Assembly: GCA_016124945.1 (NCBI GenBank)
Contig: WGMT01000004.1
Coordinates: 1 to 64,000 of the forward strand
Direction of reading: 5' to 3'
DNA from: a bacterium
GTDB taxonomy: Bacteria; Chloroflexota; Anaerolineae; Caldilineales; Caldilineaceae
Length of the DNA: 64,000 bases
The notes beneath the pieces were generated by a model. The model was not told the DNA's origin, searched no databases, and saw only the letters and a program-made list of their open reading frames with translations. The stretch's first letter is position 1, and the number at the start of each line of letters is the position of its first letter. This document shows positions 51,987 to 60,556 of this stretch, piece after piece. Both the position numbers and the translations under genes were made by a program.

Positions 51987-54536
51987 ATGACTCAAATCGC
52001 CCAGGCCCTCACCCGAATCTTCGACCGCCACCGCATTGTTTTTTGGTACGACGAAAAGAACGAACTGCGCGGCGAATATGATGGGTTGACCCTACCCAAC
52101 ATCGAAAAGATCGAAATCGCCGACAACCAGTTCGGCGTCAAATACCGCATCCTGCGCCAGGAGCCCGAGCAGAAATTCCTGATCTACCACGCCGGCCCAC
52201 GGCCGCAACCTATGGACAACTGGTTGCTCGATGTCGAACTGGCCCACGGTCACTTCTCCGCCGATCAATCGGCGCTCTGGCTCACTGAACTGGGGCTGGG
52301 GTTGGAGTTTGTCAACCTCGTTGCGCCGCATACCGAATTTTTCGCGTCGACGCGGCGACGTGAGGCGCTGAAAGCGATGCTCGCCGCCGATGACAGCGAA
52401 CGCCGGATCCGCCTTAAAATGCTGGCCGTCTGCGCTGCCACTGAAGCGCGATTGGATGAGATCCTCGAAGCGCTCCTGGCCGATCTGGCCGCAGGCAAAG
52501 ACGAAAAGATCAAGCTCATCGGGCGCAGCGCGCTTGACGACTTCCTGTGGGAAGAGGTGGGGCGCACCTACGGCTATCGCGCCGCCAAACCCGGCCTGCG
52601 CGATTTTATGCTGGTTCTCTTCGGCGCCGGTTATGCCCTGGCGCTGGGTGAAGCCACTGCACGTAGCGGAGCATCGGGTCGCCCGGCACAGGAGACACCG
52701 TTGGTCGCCGGCGCGCCCCGCCTCACAGGGGACGCCGTCGTCTTCCTCAAACGTTGGAAAGACAGCGTGCGTCACCACGAAACCTTTGAAGCGCTCTCTA
52801 CCCAGGCCGCCGAGGACCTGGACATCCAACAGGATCTGACCGGACGCGACTACCGGTCGCTTGTGGACCTCGACTATTTTGAAATCATCGACCGTAAGAT
52901 CCTCAGCGATCTGGTGCTGGCGGTGACCGACCGGACCTTGCCCGCAGCCGAATGTGCCAACTTCATCCGCCGCCGCCGCCAGAGCCACTGGTTCGACCGC
53001 TATCAGCATCCCTACGAAGCCGTCGAACATGGCGTCGCCTTTCTGCACCTGCTCGACACCGTCGATCTCACCATTCGGTCGCTCGCCCACGGCGTTGAAC
53101 AGTACAGCCGGGTCTGGTATCAGCTTGATCAGCACTACCGCAAGTTCATCTACCACGCCACCCAATCCGGCCTGCCCACCCTGCTTGCGGCGCTGACGGA
53201 ACGTGTGGAGAACTTCTACATCAACAACTATGTGCTCAAGGTCAACGATCTGTGGCAGCCATGGGTCGATGTCGCCGCCCGTTGGGAGGCGGCGCCCGTC
53301 TTGGCCCAGCGTGACTTCTTCGAGCAGAAGGTGCGTCCTTTTCTGGCACGCGGCAACAAGATCTTCGTCGTCATCTCCGATGCCCTGCGCTACGAAATTG
53401 GCGAAGAGCTGCTGCGCCTGATCCGCCAGGAAGATCGCTACGACGCCGAACTCTCCCCGGCGCTGACGCAGTTGCCCAGCTACACCCAGTTGGGCATGGC
53501 GGCCCTTCTGCCCAACGAAAGCCTCACCATCGTAAACGGCGACCTGGTATTGGTCGACGGCAACAGCTCCCAGGGCATGGAAAACCGCAAGAAGATCCTG
53601 GATCGCGCCCTGCCTGGCCGCGCCACAGCGGTGGGCGGCGACGACTTCCTGCGCATGAACCGCGACGACAGCCGCGCCCTCTTCCGCGACCACGAAGTTG
53701 TCTACATCTACCAGAACCGCATCGATGCCACCGGCGACAAGCGCGACAGCGAAGAACAGGTCTTCGAAGCTGTCGAAAAAGCGTTGGAAGAATTGGTCTT
53801 AATCGTCAAAAAGCTGAGCAACGCCAACGTCACCAACATGATAGTCACCGCTGATCACGGCTTCCTTTACCAACATCGCGACCTGGAAGAGAGCGACTTT
53901 GCCGGCGCAGAGGCTCAGGGGCGGGAGATCATCTTCCACAATCGTCGCTTTGTGCTGGGGCGTGGGCTGTCTGCGACGGCCGGCTTCAAGAAGTTTCAGG
54001 CTGCCGAGGTCGGTCTCATCGGCGATCTGGAGATCTTATTGCCTAAGTCCATCAATCGGCTGCGACAGCGTGGCGCGGGCAGTCGTTACGTTCACGGGGG
54101 CTGCACGCTGCAAGAGGTGATTGTGCCTGTGGTGATGATCAACAAAAAGCGCCAGAGCGACGTCACCAGCGTCGACGTTGACATCCTACGCGGGACGAAC
54201 TCCGTCATCTCCGCGGGGCAATTGACCGTCGCCTTCTATCAACTAGAGCCGGTCACCGAGAAGGTGCAGGCGCGCCGTCTGCGTGCCGGCATCTACACCA
54301 ACGGCGGCGCGCTCATCTCCGATCAACACGAACTCACCTTCGACAGCATATCCGACAACGCCCGTCTGCGTGAAGTGCGCGTGCAATTTGTCCTCACGCG
54401 TGAGGCTGACGCCGCCAACAACCAGGAAGTGATCCTGCGCCTGGATGAACAGGTGGCCGACACCTCCCACTATCGAGAATACCGCTCCGCGCGCTACATG
54501 TTGCGCCGGTCATTCACCAGCGATTTTGATTTATAA
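51987..54536 (+). CDS. pglZ: BREX protein PglZ (alkaline phosphatase superfamily)
   Basis: The start is set at 51987 (MTQIAQALTRIFDRHRIVFW), the usual PglZ opening; the longer frame from 51870 runs through a REP palindrome. The 849-residue protein has the type 1 BREX PglZ pattern: RHRIVFWYD, VFLKRWKDS, IFVVISDALRYEIGEELLRL (near residue 460, alkaline-phosphatase-like metal site), LPSYTQLGMAALLPN, NMIVTADHGFLYQHRD and YVHGGCTLQEVIVPVV. Metal-ligand Asp and His residues are present. It is a core component needed for defence and methylation, adjacent to brxL (3-base gap). Confidence 0.96.
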   Translation: MTQIAQALTRIFDRHRIVFWYDEKNELRGEYDGLTLPNIEKIEIADNQFGVKYRILRQEPEQKFLIYHAGPRPQPMDNWLLDVELAHGHFSADQSALWLTELGLGLEFVNLVAPHTEFFASTRRREALKAMLAADDSERRIRLKMLAVCAATEARLDEILEALLADLAAGKDEKIKLIGRSALDDFLWEEVGRTYGYRAAKPGLRDFMLVLFGAGYALALGEATARSGASGRPAQETPLVAGAPRLTGDAVVFLKRWKDSVRHHETFEALSTQAAEDLDIQQDLTGRDYRSLVDLDYFEIIDRKILSDLVLAVTDRTLPAAECANFIRRRRQSHWFDRYQHPYEAVEHGVAFLHLLDTVDLTIRSLAHGVEQYSRVWYQLDQHYRKFIYHATQSGLPTLLAALTERVENFYINNYVLKVNDLWQPWVDVAARWEAAPVLAQRDFFEQKVRPFLARGNKIFVVISDALRYEIGEELLRLIRQEDRYDAELSPALTQLPSYTQLGMAALLPNESLTIVNGDLVLVDGNSSQGMENRKKILDRALPGRATAVGGDDFLRMNRDDSRALFRDHEVVYIYQNRIDATGDKRDSEEQVFEAVEKALEELVLIVKKLSNANVTNMIVTADHGFLYQHRDLEESDFAGAEAQGREIIFHNRRFVLGRGLSATAGFKKFQAAEVGLIGDLEILLPKSINRLRQRGAGSRYVHGGCTLQEVIVPVVMINKKRQSDVTSVDVDILRGTNSVISAGQLTVAFYQLEPVTEKVQARRLRAGIYTNGGALISDQHELTFDSISDNARLREVRVQFVLTREADAANNQEVILRLDEQVADTSHYREYRSARYMLRRSFTSDFDL

Positions 54537-54539
54537 ACT

Positions 54540-56600
54540 ATGAATCCACTCGACACCAAGATCAACGAACTCTTCCCCGGCCTTGTCGTGCGCAAGGATC
54601 TGGTTAAACTGGTCAAGGGCAACGCCATTGTGCCGTCGTATGTCCTGGAGTACCTGCTGGGGCAGTACTGCGCCACATCCGACGAAGCCAGCATCCAATC
54701 CGGCGTTGAGACAGTGAAAGAGATCCTGCGCCGTCATTATGTCCACCGCAACGAGGCGGGGCTGGTGCGCTCCACGATCCGCGAGCGGGGACGGTACAAG
54801 GTCATCGACAAAGTCAGCGTCGATCTCAACGACAAGCGGGATCTCTACGAGGCGACCTTCGCCAATCTTGGCATCAAGGGCGTCATCGTCGACGCCGACA
54901 CCGTCAAGCGTCACCCCAAACTGCTGGTAAGCGGTGTCTGGTGCATCGCCGATCTTGAATACCTCCACACCGAAGACAAAAACGTCAGCCCCTGGATCCT
55001 GGAATCGCTCAAGCCGATCCAGCTCTCCAACTTCGATTTCGATGGTTACACCAGTGTGCGCCGTCAATTCAGCACCGAGGAATGGATCGACCTGCTCATC
55101 CAAAGCATCGGCTTCAACCCCGAATTCTTTGGGCGACGCAGCAAGCTTATGCAACTGGTGCGGCTGATCCCCTACTGCGAACGCAACTACAACCTCATCG
55201 AACTGGGACCCAAAGGCACAGGCAAGTCGCACATCTACTCCGAATTTTCGCCGCATGGCATCCTCATCTCCGGCGGTGAAGTGACGGTGGCCAAGCTCTT
55301 TGTCAACAATGCCAGCGGCCGCATCGGCCTGGTGGGGTATTGGGACACCGTCGCCTTCGATGAGTTCGCCGGCAAAACCAAGCGCGCCGACAAGGCCTTG
55401 GTCGACATCCTCAAAAACTACATGGCCAACAAGTCTTTTTCGCGCGGCATCGAGACCCTGGGCGCGGAAGCTTCTATGGTCTTTGTAGGCAACACACAGC
55501 ACACCGTCCCCTACATGCTGCGCCACGCCGATCTTTTCGACGATCTGCCGCCCCAGTACCACGATTCCGCCTTCCTGGATCGTCTCCACTTCTACATTCC
55601 CGGCTGGGAGGTGGACATCATTCGCGGCGAGATGTTCTCTGAAGGCTACGGTTTTGTGGTCGACTACCTGGCCGAAATCCTGCGCAACCTGCGCAATCAC
55701 GACTATTCGCATCTCTACACCGAGCACTTCAAACTGCTCGAAGAGATCTCCACGCGCGACCGCACCGGCATCCAGAAGACTTTCTCCGGTTTGATGAAGA
55801 TCCTCTTCCCACACCAGGAAGCCACCCAGGACGAAACCGAAGAGATCCTGCGCTTCGCCATTGAAGGGCGCAAACGGGTCAAAGATCAGCTCATGCGCAT
55901 CGACCCCACCTATGCCGAGGTCACCTTCGGTTATCGCAACGGCGCAGGCAAGCTGTTGGATGTCAAGACCCTGGAAGAGACCGCCTATCCTCGGCACTAC
56001 CACACGGATCGCCACCCAGAGATCATCGGCGATGCAGTCGAGCCAAAGCAGCATTCTCAGCCCGATGCTCCATCACCCCCTCTTGAAGAACCGCCATCGG
56101 CGCTGCAAGAGAAGCATCTCACCTTCCACGAAAACCAGAAGGGCGTTAGCTACGACAATCTATTCGGTCTTTACCTCGAAGGCGCCAACCGCATCGTCGT
56201 GACCGATCCCTACATTCGCACGTTTTACCAGGTGCGCAACTTCATGGAACTGTTGGAAACCATCGTCAAACACAAAGACGAAGACGACGAAGTTGCTGTG
56301 CACCTGGTCACCGGCAGCGATTATGGCAGTCGCGACCTGCAACTCGAACACTTCGAGCGCATCCAAGTCGCTGCTGCGTCCTTAGGCGTCCAATTCACTT
56401 GGGGCTACGACGACGCGATCCACGCCCGTCATATCGTCACGGATCATGGCTGGAAGATCTCCTTGGACCGTGGCCTCGATATTTTCCAGCGCTACGAAAT
56501 GAACGACGCATTCGACTTCGCAAATCGATTGCAGCAGTACCGGGCCTGTAAGGCATTTGAAGTGACTTTTCTCAAGGTAGACTCAAATGCAGCGAAGTAG
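54540..56600 (+). CDS. brxL: BREX AAA+ protein BrxL with C-terminal MIT_C-like domain
   Basis: A 686-residue protein. The N-terminal LNPLDTK/INELFPGLVVRKDLV region and the AAA+ core (Walker A ELGPKGTGKSH at 223-231, Walker B VAFDEFAG, VFVGNTQHTVPYM) identify BrxL. After residue about 490 there is a Pro-rich linker. A domain at about 535-683 then reads KGVSYDNLFGLYLEGANRIV, TDPYIRTFYQVRNFMELLE and DHGWKISLDRGLDIFQ, matching MIT_C (the phospholipase-D-like fold of MITD1). The Lon Ser/Lys protease domain expected in many BrxL proteins was not found. BrxL binds DNA and unwinds or translocates during exclusion. Confidence 0.92.
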   Translation: MNPLDTKINELFPGLVVRKDLVKLVKGNAIVPSYVLEYLLGQYCATSDEASIQSGVETVKEILRRHYVHRNEAGLVRSTIRERGRYKVIDKVSVDLNDKRDLYEATFANLGIKGVIVDADTVKRHPKLLVSGVWCIADLEYLHTEDKNVSPWILESLKPIQLSNFDFDGYTSVRRQFSTEEWIDLLIQSIGFNPEFFGRRSKLMQLVRLIPYCERNYNLIELGPKGTGKSHIYSEFSPHGILISGGEVTVAKLFVNNASGRIGLVGYWDTVAFDEFAGKTKRADKALVDILKNYMANKSFSRGIETLGAEASMVFVGNTQHTVPYMLRHADLFDDLPPQYHDSAFLDRLHFYIPGWEVDIIRGEMFSEGYGFVVDYLAEILRNLRNHDYSHLYTEHFKLLEEISTRDRTGIQKTFSGLMKILFPHQEATQDETEEILRFAIEGRKRVKDQLMRIDPTYAEVTFGYRNGAGKLLDVKTLEETAYPRHYHTDRHPEIIGDAVEPKQHSQPDAPSPPLEEPPSALQEKHLTFHENQKGVSYDNLFGLYLEGANRIVVTDPYIRTFYQVRNFMELLETIVKHKDEDDEVAVHLVTGSDYGSRDLQLEHFERIQVAAASLGVQFTWGYDDAIHARHIVTDHGWKISLDRGLDIFQRYEMNDAFDFANRLQQYRACKAFEVTFLKVDSNAAK

Positions 56601-56645
56601 AAAGTTGTATTCGTGTGCAGCTTTTCTACATAAGGAGGAATTCAC

Positions 56646-56999
56646 ATGACTGTTCGGCTATCACACGAACAAGTTGCTGATGCATTTGAAGAAGTGATCA
56701 AGCGAACACAAGATGCCTTTGATCCTGGTGTTTTGCACTGGATGAAAACCCCAGGGAAGCGCCCAAACTGCCTGTTGCGCAATCAAAAAGTGGGCCAATC
56801 TGATGGAAATACTTTTTTGTTAAATGTGATGAGTTGGCCATCCAACACACAGGAAGGACGACGGGCGCTGCGCGACAACCTTCATCTTATTCTTGATGAT
56901 GAATACTCCGCCAACACCCCCTCCTCAAACCAATGGACCGACGCGCCCGCTGCCAGCAAACAGACCCCCGTCCTCGGCGAGACACCCAAAATCCGCTGA
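56646..56999 (+). CDS. Small hypothetical protein, 3' end antisense to addA
   Basis: A 117-residue frame with a perfect AGGAGG 8 bases before its ATG. The first 80 residues look genuine (MTVRLSHEQVADAFEEVIKR, GNTFLLNVMSWPSNTQEGRR, NLHLILDDEY). After that the sequence is simply the complement of the addA 3' end (118 bases overlap), is Ser/Pro/Thr-rich and looks unselected. It was probably cut short when the BREX island joined addA. No family was recognised. Confidence 0.55.
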   Translation: MTVRLSHEQVADAFEEVIKRTQDAFDPGVLHWMKTPGKRPNCLLRNQKVGQSDGNTFLLNVMSWPSNTQEGRRALRDNLHLILDDEYSANTPSSNQWTDAPAASKQTPVLGETPKIR

Positions 57000-59900
57000 G
57001 CAGCGTGGTGATAGATCGCCAACTGCGGCAAGAATTCTGCGGCTTTGACCTCCGCCTCGTCTATCCGCGCCCACTCTGTCTTCCAGTCGAGGAGATGCCA
57101 ACCGGTCGCGTCTTCGAAGAGCAGGTCGATGACGCCGTTGAGCACCCCCTGCGTTGTGGACAGTGTAAAGGGGATCTCGTGCAGCCGTCGTGACGCGCTG
57201 TCGATCTGGCGGTAGAGTGGGCCAGCCTTGAGGTTGGCCAGGAGACGACCGGCGCGGGCGGCAGCGTCGGCGGCGCTGCGCGGATCGGCGACGCCGAGGC
57301 TGCGCGCAATGCCCGTGAGGACGGTGTGCAGATCACTGGCAGCCAGCGCCAGGACGGACCAATCGGCCAGCGCACGGTGCACGATGTTGCCGACGACGTA
57401 ACGCGGCACAGGATAGAACGGCTGTGGCCCTGTCCGTGGGCGCACCGCCGGGCGTAAGGCGAGTCCCCCATCTTCCACCGCATCAGCCTGCGCCGCCTCA
57501 CGCAAGAAGCGGGTGACGGTGCGGGCTTCGCTCACTGGCACGGGCGGCAATGGACGGCTCAACGCTACCGCATGGACGAGGCCGTCGTGGGTGGGTTTGG
57601 GCGATGTGGTGGTGTTCTGATCCAGGTCGGGGCGCGCGGTGGGGCGGTGAATTGTGATGCGGAAGGGATCGCAAGCCGGGTCAACGGTGGCGCTGTGCCA
57701 GGTTTCGGTTTCGTCACCGGCAGCGGCGATGGCCCAGGCGGTGAGCAGTTGCGCCATCCAACTGCCTTTGGCGCCGTCTCGGCCCGAGAGGATGAGCTGA
57801 TCGGCGGCGCGGGTGCAGGCCACGTAGAGCAGACGCTTGTCCTCGGCGGCTTCCATCTGCTCGATCTGCCAACGGCCCCAGTTGTAGCTGGCCGGCGTCT
57901 GCCACTCGCCGTTGTCGTCGCGTACTTTGCACACCAGCCCAATCATGGGGTCGTGGAGGATGTAGTCGCTGCGGTTGTTGCGCGGCTCGCGACCGAGATC
58001 GGCCACGGCCACCACGGGGAATTCCAGCCCCTTGCTGGCGTGGATCGACATCAACTGCACGGCGCCGCTTTCGGGTTCACGGCCCAGCGCTTCGCCTTCG
58101 CGTGCCTCTGCTGCGCGCAGATCGTTGACCCGACGCAGAAAGTCCGACAGGTTGGCCCCGCCGCTCTCCCGTGCCATGGACAGGAACTTCTGCACATTGC
58201 TCAGTTGACGTCCGCCGCCGATGCCGTCACGGTCGAGCAGGGCCAGCGCGGTGGCGTAGCCGGTGCTGTCCACGGCCAGGCGCAACAGTTGCCAGACGTC
58301 CGCGCGCCCGCGCTGTGCCCACAGTTCTTCAAGGACCGTCCCGGCGTGGCGCACGACGTCGTCCTGGTCCCAGGTCGCCTGCTCGCGGAGTGGTGGATCG
58401 GATAGCGCCGCCCGCAGTGGACGCACATCCTTCATGGGTTGGCCGGCGGCGTCAAAACAGCGCAGACGGAAGAGTGTCTCGTCGCTCAGGCCGAAGAGCG
58501 GTGACCGCAGCACTGCGGCCAGGTTGAAATCGTCGGCGGGGTTGTACAGCGCCGCAAGCAGCGACAGCAGGTGCTGCACTTCGGGCCGGTCGTAGTAGCC
58601 GCGGCCGCTGATGGTGAGGTAGGGCAGCTCTTTCTGCTTGAAGACTTCTTCGTAGAGCGGCAGGCTGGTGGTGGCGCGGAAGAGGATGGCAGCGTCACGG
58701 AACTCGAAAGGACGGTGTTTGCCCGTCTCTTTGCCCCAGATCTGAGTGTGGCTGTCCTTGAGCGCTAGCAGCCGATCCGCCAACAAACTGGCTTCCCAGC
58801 GACGGCCTTCCTCGGCATTGATCTTGCCGTCATCATCTTCTTTGGGCAGGATCCACAGTTCGATGGGTGGCGCATCGGGGAAGGCGGCGCGTTGAGCGGT
58901 CAGCGGCCCCGGTAAGGCTTCATAGTCTTGATGACGTGCGCCGTTCAAGGGCTGGAGGACGTGATCAAACAGGTGGTTGAAGCCGTTGACCAGTTCCTGG
59001 TGGGTGCGGAACGACTGGTTGAGCGGCTGCGCATCGTATCCGGTGGCGGCGAGAACGTCCTGTGCGGTCTGGTTGAAGATGCTCACCTGGGCCTGGCGGA
59101 AGCGGTAGATGCTCTGTTTGGCGTCGCCCACCACGAAGAGCCGTCCGCTCATTTCCAATGGGGCCAGAGCATAGACAATCTGGCGCTGGATGGGATTGGT
59201 GTCCTGGAACTCGTCGACCATGACGTGGTGGATGCCGTCGAGGAAAGCGTGTAGACGGTCGCTTTGCGGGTCCTGCTTCAGCAGGCGCACGGTGTGCCGC
59301 TCCAGATCGTCAAAGTCGAGGACATGTTGCTCGTCTTTGAGCCGGTCGTAGGCGGCGGTGAGCGTCTGCCAGAGGGAGCGCCAGGCCTGGAGGTTGTCGG
59401 CGGCGGCTTCATCCAGGACACCCACGGGCTCGGTAACGCCTGCTTTTACCCAATCCTTGCCCAGTTGCTGCACCGCAGCCAACATGGCAGACACCATCTT
59501 CTTGCCATCGGCGCCGCCCCAGTTCGCTGCTTTGCCGCCGGACCGGTTGATCTGAGCGAAGCAGGCGACGGCCTGGGCGAAGTCACCCCTGTCGATATGA
59601 CGGCAACCGTCCTGGGCCAGACGCACCGCCCCGGCCAGCAGATCCGACGCGTCCACAATCGGCACAGAAGGCAGGTCGTCCAGCGCTTCGGCCAGGTCAG
59701 GGTTCTGGGCAACCGTCTGCTGCCAACGCTGCGCCAGCATCTTTCCCACAGCCGTTTCCCACTTGTCGAGCAGCGACGCTTTGTCTTCCAATTTGTCGAA
59801 TAGCTGTTCCACTGTGCCGCGGCGGGACAGCAACTCGGCCATCGTATTCTTCACGTCGAAGACGGAGAGGCTGGCGAAGAGTGCGAGTGCGGGATGGTCT

Positions 59901-60346
59901 GCGTCCTGGCTCAGGTCGGCCAAAGTCTGGCGGATGGCTTCCTCGGCCAGCAGGGTGGCGGCGGCCTCATCGAGCACGTCAAACTTGGGGTCGAGGGTGG
60001 CGGCGATGGCGTTTTCGCGCAGGATGCGGGCGCACAGGCTGTGGATCGTGCTCACCTGGATCTGGTCGAGACGACGGCGGCGTTCCTGCCAGTGGACGTC
60101 GTGCGGATGCCGTCGGGCGCGCGCTTCCACGCCGCCGCGGATGCGGTTGCGCATCTCCCGCGCCGCCTTCTCGGTGAAGGTGATGGCCACGATGCTCTCG
60201 ATGGGCCAGTCGGGGTGTAGCGCCAACAGGTGCAGATAGCGTTCCACCAGCACCCACGTCTTGCCCGTCCCCGCGCCGGCTTCGACGACGAGGGCGCGGT
60301 CTACAGTGGTGATGGCGGTCTGTTGTTGGACGGTGGGAGTGGGCAT
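56882..60346 (-). CDS. addA: AddA-like ATP-dependent helicase/nuclease subunit A
   Basis: The start is set at 60346 (MPTPTVQQQTAITTVDRALV); the longer frame to 60466 encodes simple-repeat sequence. The 1154-residue UvrD-type helicase has Walker A EAGAGTGKT (22-30), ITFTEKAAREMRNRI, HVMVDEFQDTNPIQRQ, the UvrD C-terminal motif LLYVACTRAADQLILSG and, at the end, a RecB-type nuclease with GVIDLLFEDATGWHLLDWKT (Asp and D-x-K). With addB it would process double-strand breaks and degrade foreign DNA. It follows addB by about 210 bases. Confidence 0.93.
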   Translation of the reverse strand: MPTPTVQQQTAITTVDRALVVEAGAGTGKTWVLVERYLHLLALHPDWPIESIVAITFTEKAAREMRNRIRGGVEARARRHPHDVHWQERRRRLDQIQVSTIHSLCARILRENAIAATLDPKFDVLDEAAATLLAEEAIRQTLADLSQDADHPALALFASLSVFDVKNTMAELLSRRGTVEQLFDKLEDKASLLDKWETAVGKMLAQRWQQTVAQNPDLAEALDDLPSVPIVDASDLLAGAVRLAQDGCRHIDRGDFAQAVACFAQINRSGGKAANWGGADGKKMVSAMLAAVQQLGKDWVKAGVTEPVGVLDEAAADNLQAWRSLWQTLTAAYDRLKDEQHVLDFDDLERHTVRLLKQDPQSDRLHAFLDGIHHVMVDEFQDTNPIQRQIVYALAPLEMSGRLFVVGDAKQSIYRFRQAQVSIFNQTAQDVLAATGYDAQPLNQSFRTHQELVNGFNHLFDHVLQPLNGARHQDYEALPGPLTAQRAAFPDAPPIELWILPKEDDDGKINAEEGRRWEASLLADRLLALKDSHTQIWGKETGKHRPFEFRDAAILFRATTSLPLYEEVFKQKELPYLTISGRGYYDRPEVQHLLSLLAALYNPADDFNLAAVLRSPLFGLSDETLFRLRCFDAAGQPMKDVRPLRAALSDPPLREQATWDQDDVVRHAGTVLEELWAQRGRADVWQLLRLAVDSTGYATALALLDRDGIGGGRQLSNVQKFLSMARESGGANLSDFLRRVNDLRAAEAREGEALGREPESGAVQLMSIHASKGLEFPVVAVADLGREPRNNRSDYILHDPMIGLVCKVRDDNGEWQTPASYNWGRWQIEQMEAAEDKRLLYVACTRAADQLILSGRDGAKGSWMAQLLTAWAIAAAGDETETWHSATVDPACDPFRITIHRPTARPDLDQNTTTSPKPTHDGLVHAVALSRPLPPVPVSEARTVTRFLREAAQADAVEDGGLALRPAVRPRTGPQPFYPVPRYVVGNIVHRALADWSVLALAASDLHTVLTGIARSLGVADPRSAADAAARAGRLLANLKAGPLYRQIDSASRRLHEIPFTLSTTQGVLNGVIDLLFEDATGWHLLDWKTEWARIDEAEVKAAEFLPQLAIYHHAAQRILGVSPRTGVCLLAAGASVHWFEEGVLAEYSSSRIR

Positions 60347-60360
60347 AGTTCGATTTCGAT

Positions 60361-60392
60361 GACAAGGTGACAAGGTGACAAGGTGACAAGGT
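60361..60392. repeat. 8-base tandem repeat
   Basis: Four perfect copies of GACAAGGT just upstream of addA. 60382-60397 is the perfect 16-base reverse complement of 60504-60519. Confidence 0.9.
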
Positions 60393-60503
60393 GATCGTGT
60401 TATTGGTGAGATTTCGGAGTTGCGTAATGATGGGATGATGGGGTGAAATCGACGAGGCTTCATCATCCCATCGTCGTTAAGACAGGCCGATCCGCCAATG
60501 AGG

Positions 60504-60556
60504 CGATCACCTTGTCACCCCTTCACCTTGTCACCCCTTCACCTTGTCACCCCCTC
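60504..60556. repeat. 16-base tandem repeat, complementary to 60361-60397
   Basis: Three copies of an ACCTTGTCACCCCTTC-type unit at the 3' end of addB, opposite in sense to the array upstream of addA. A hairpin GATGGGATGATG/CATCATCCCATC lies between them at about 60428-60473. Confidence 0.88.

Noticed and set aside
52092..53693. Long open frame on the minus strand opposite pglZ
   Set aside because: It is antisense to a well-recognised BREX core gene, shows no family similarity and is a by-product of GC-rich codon use.
54531..56054. 507-codon open frame opposite brxL
   Set aside because: Antisense shadow of brxL; no recognisable motifs or ribosome-binding site.
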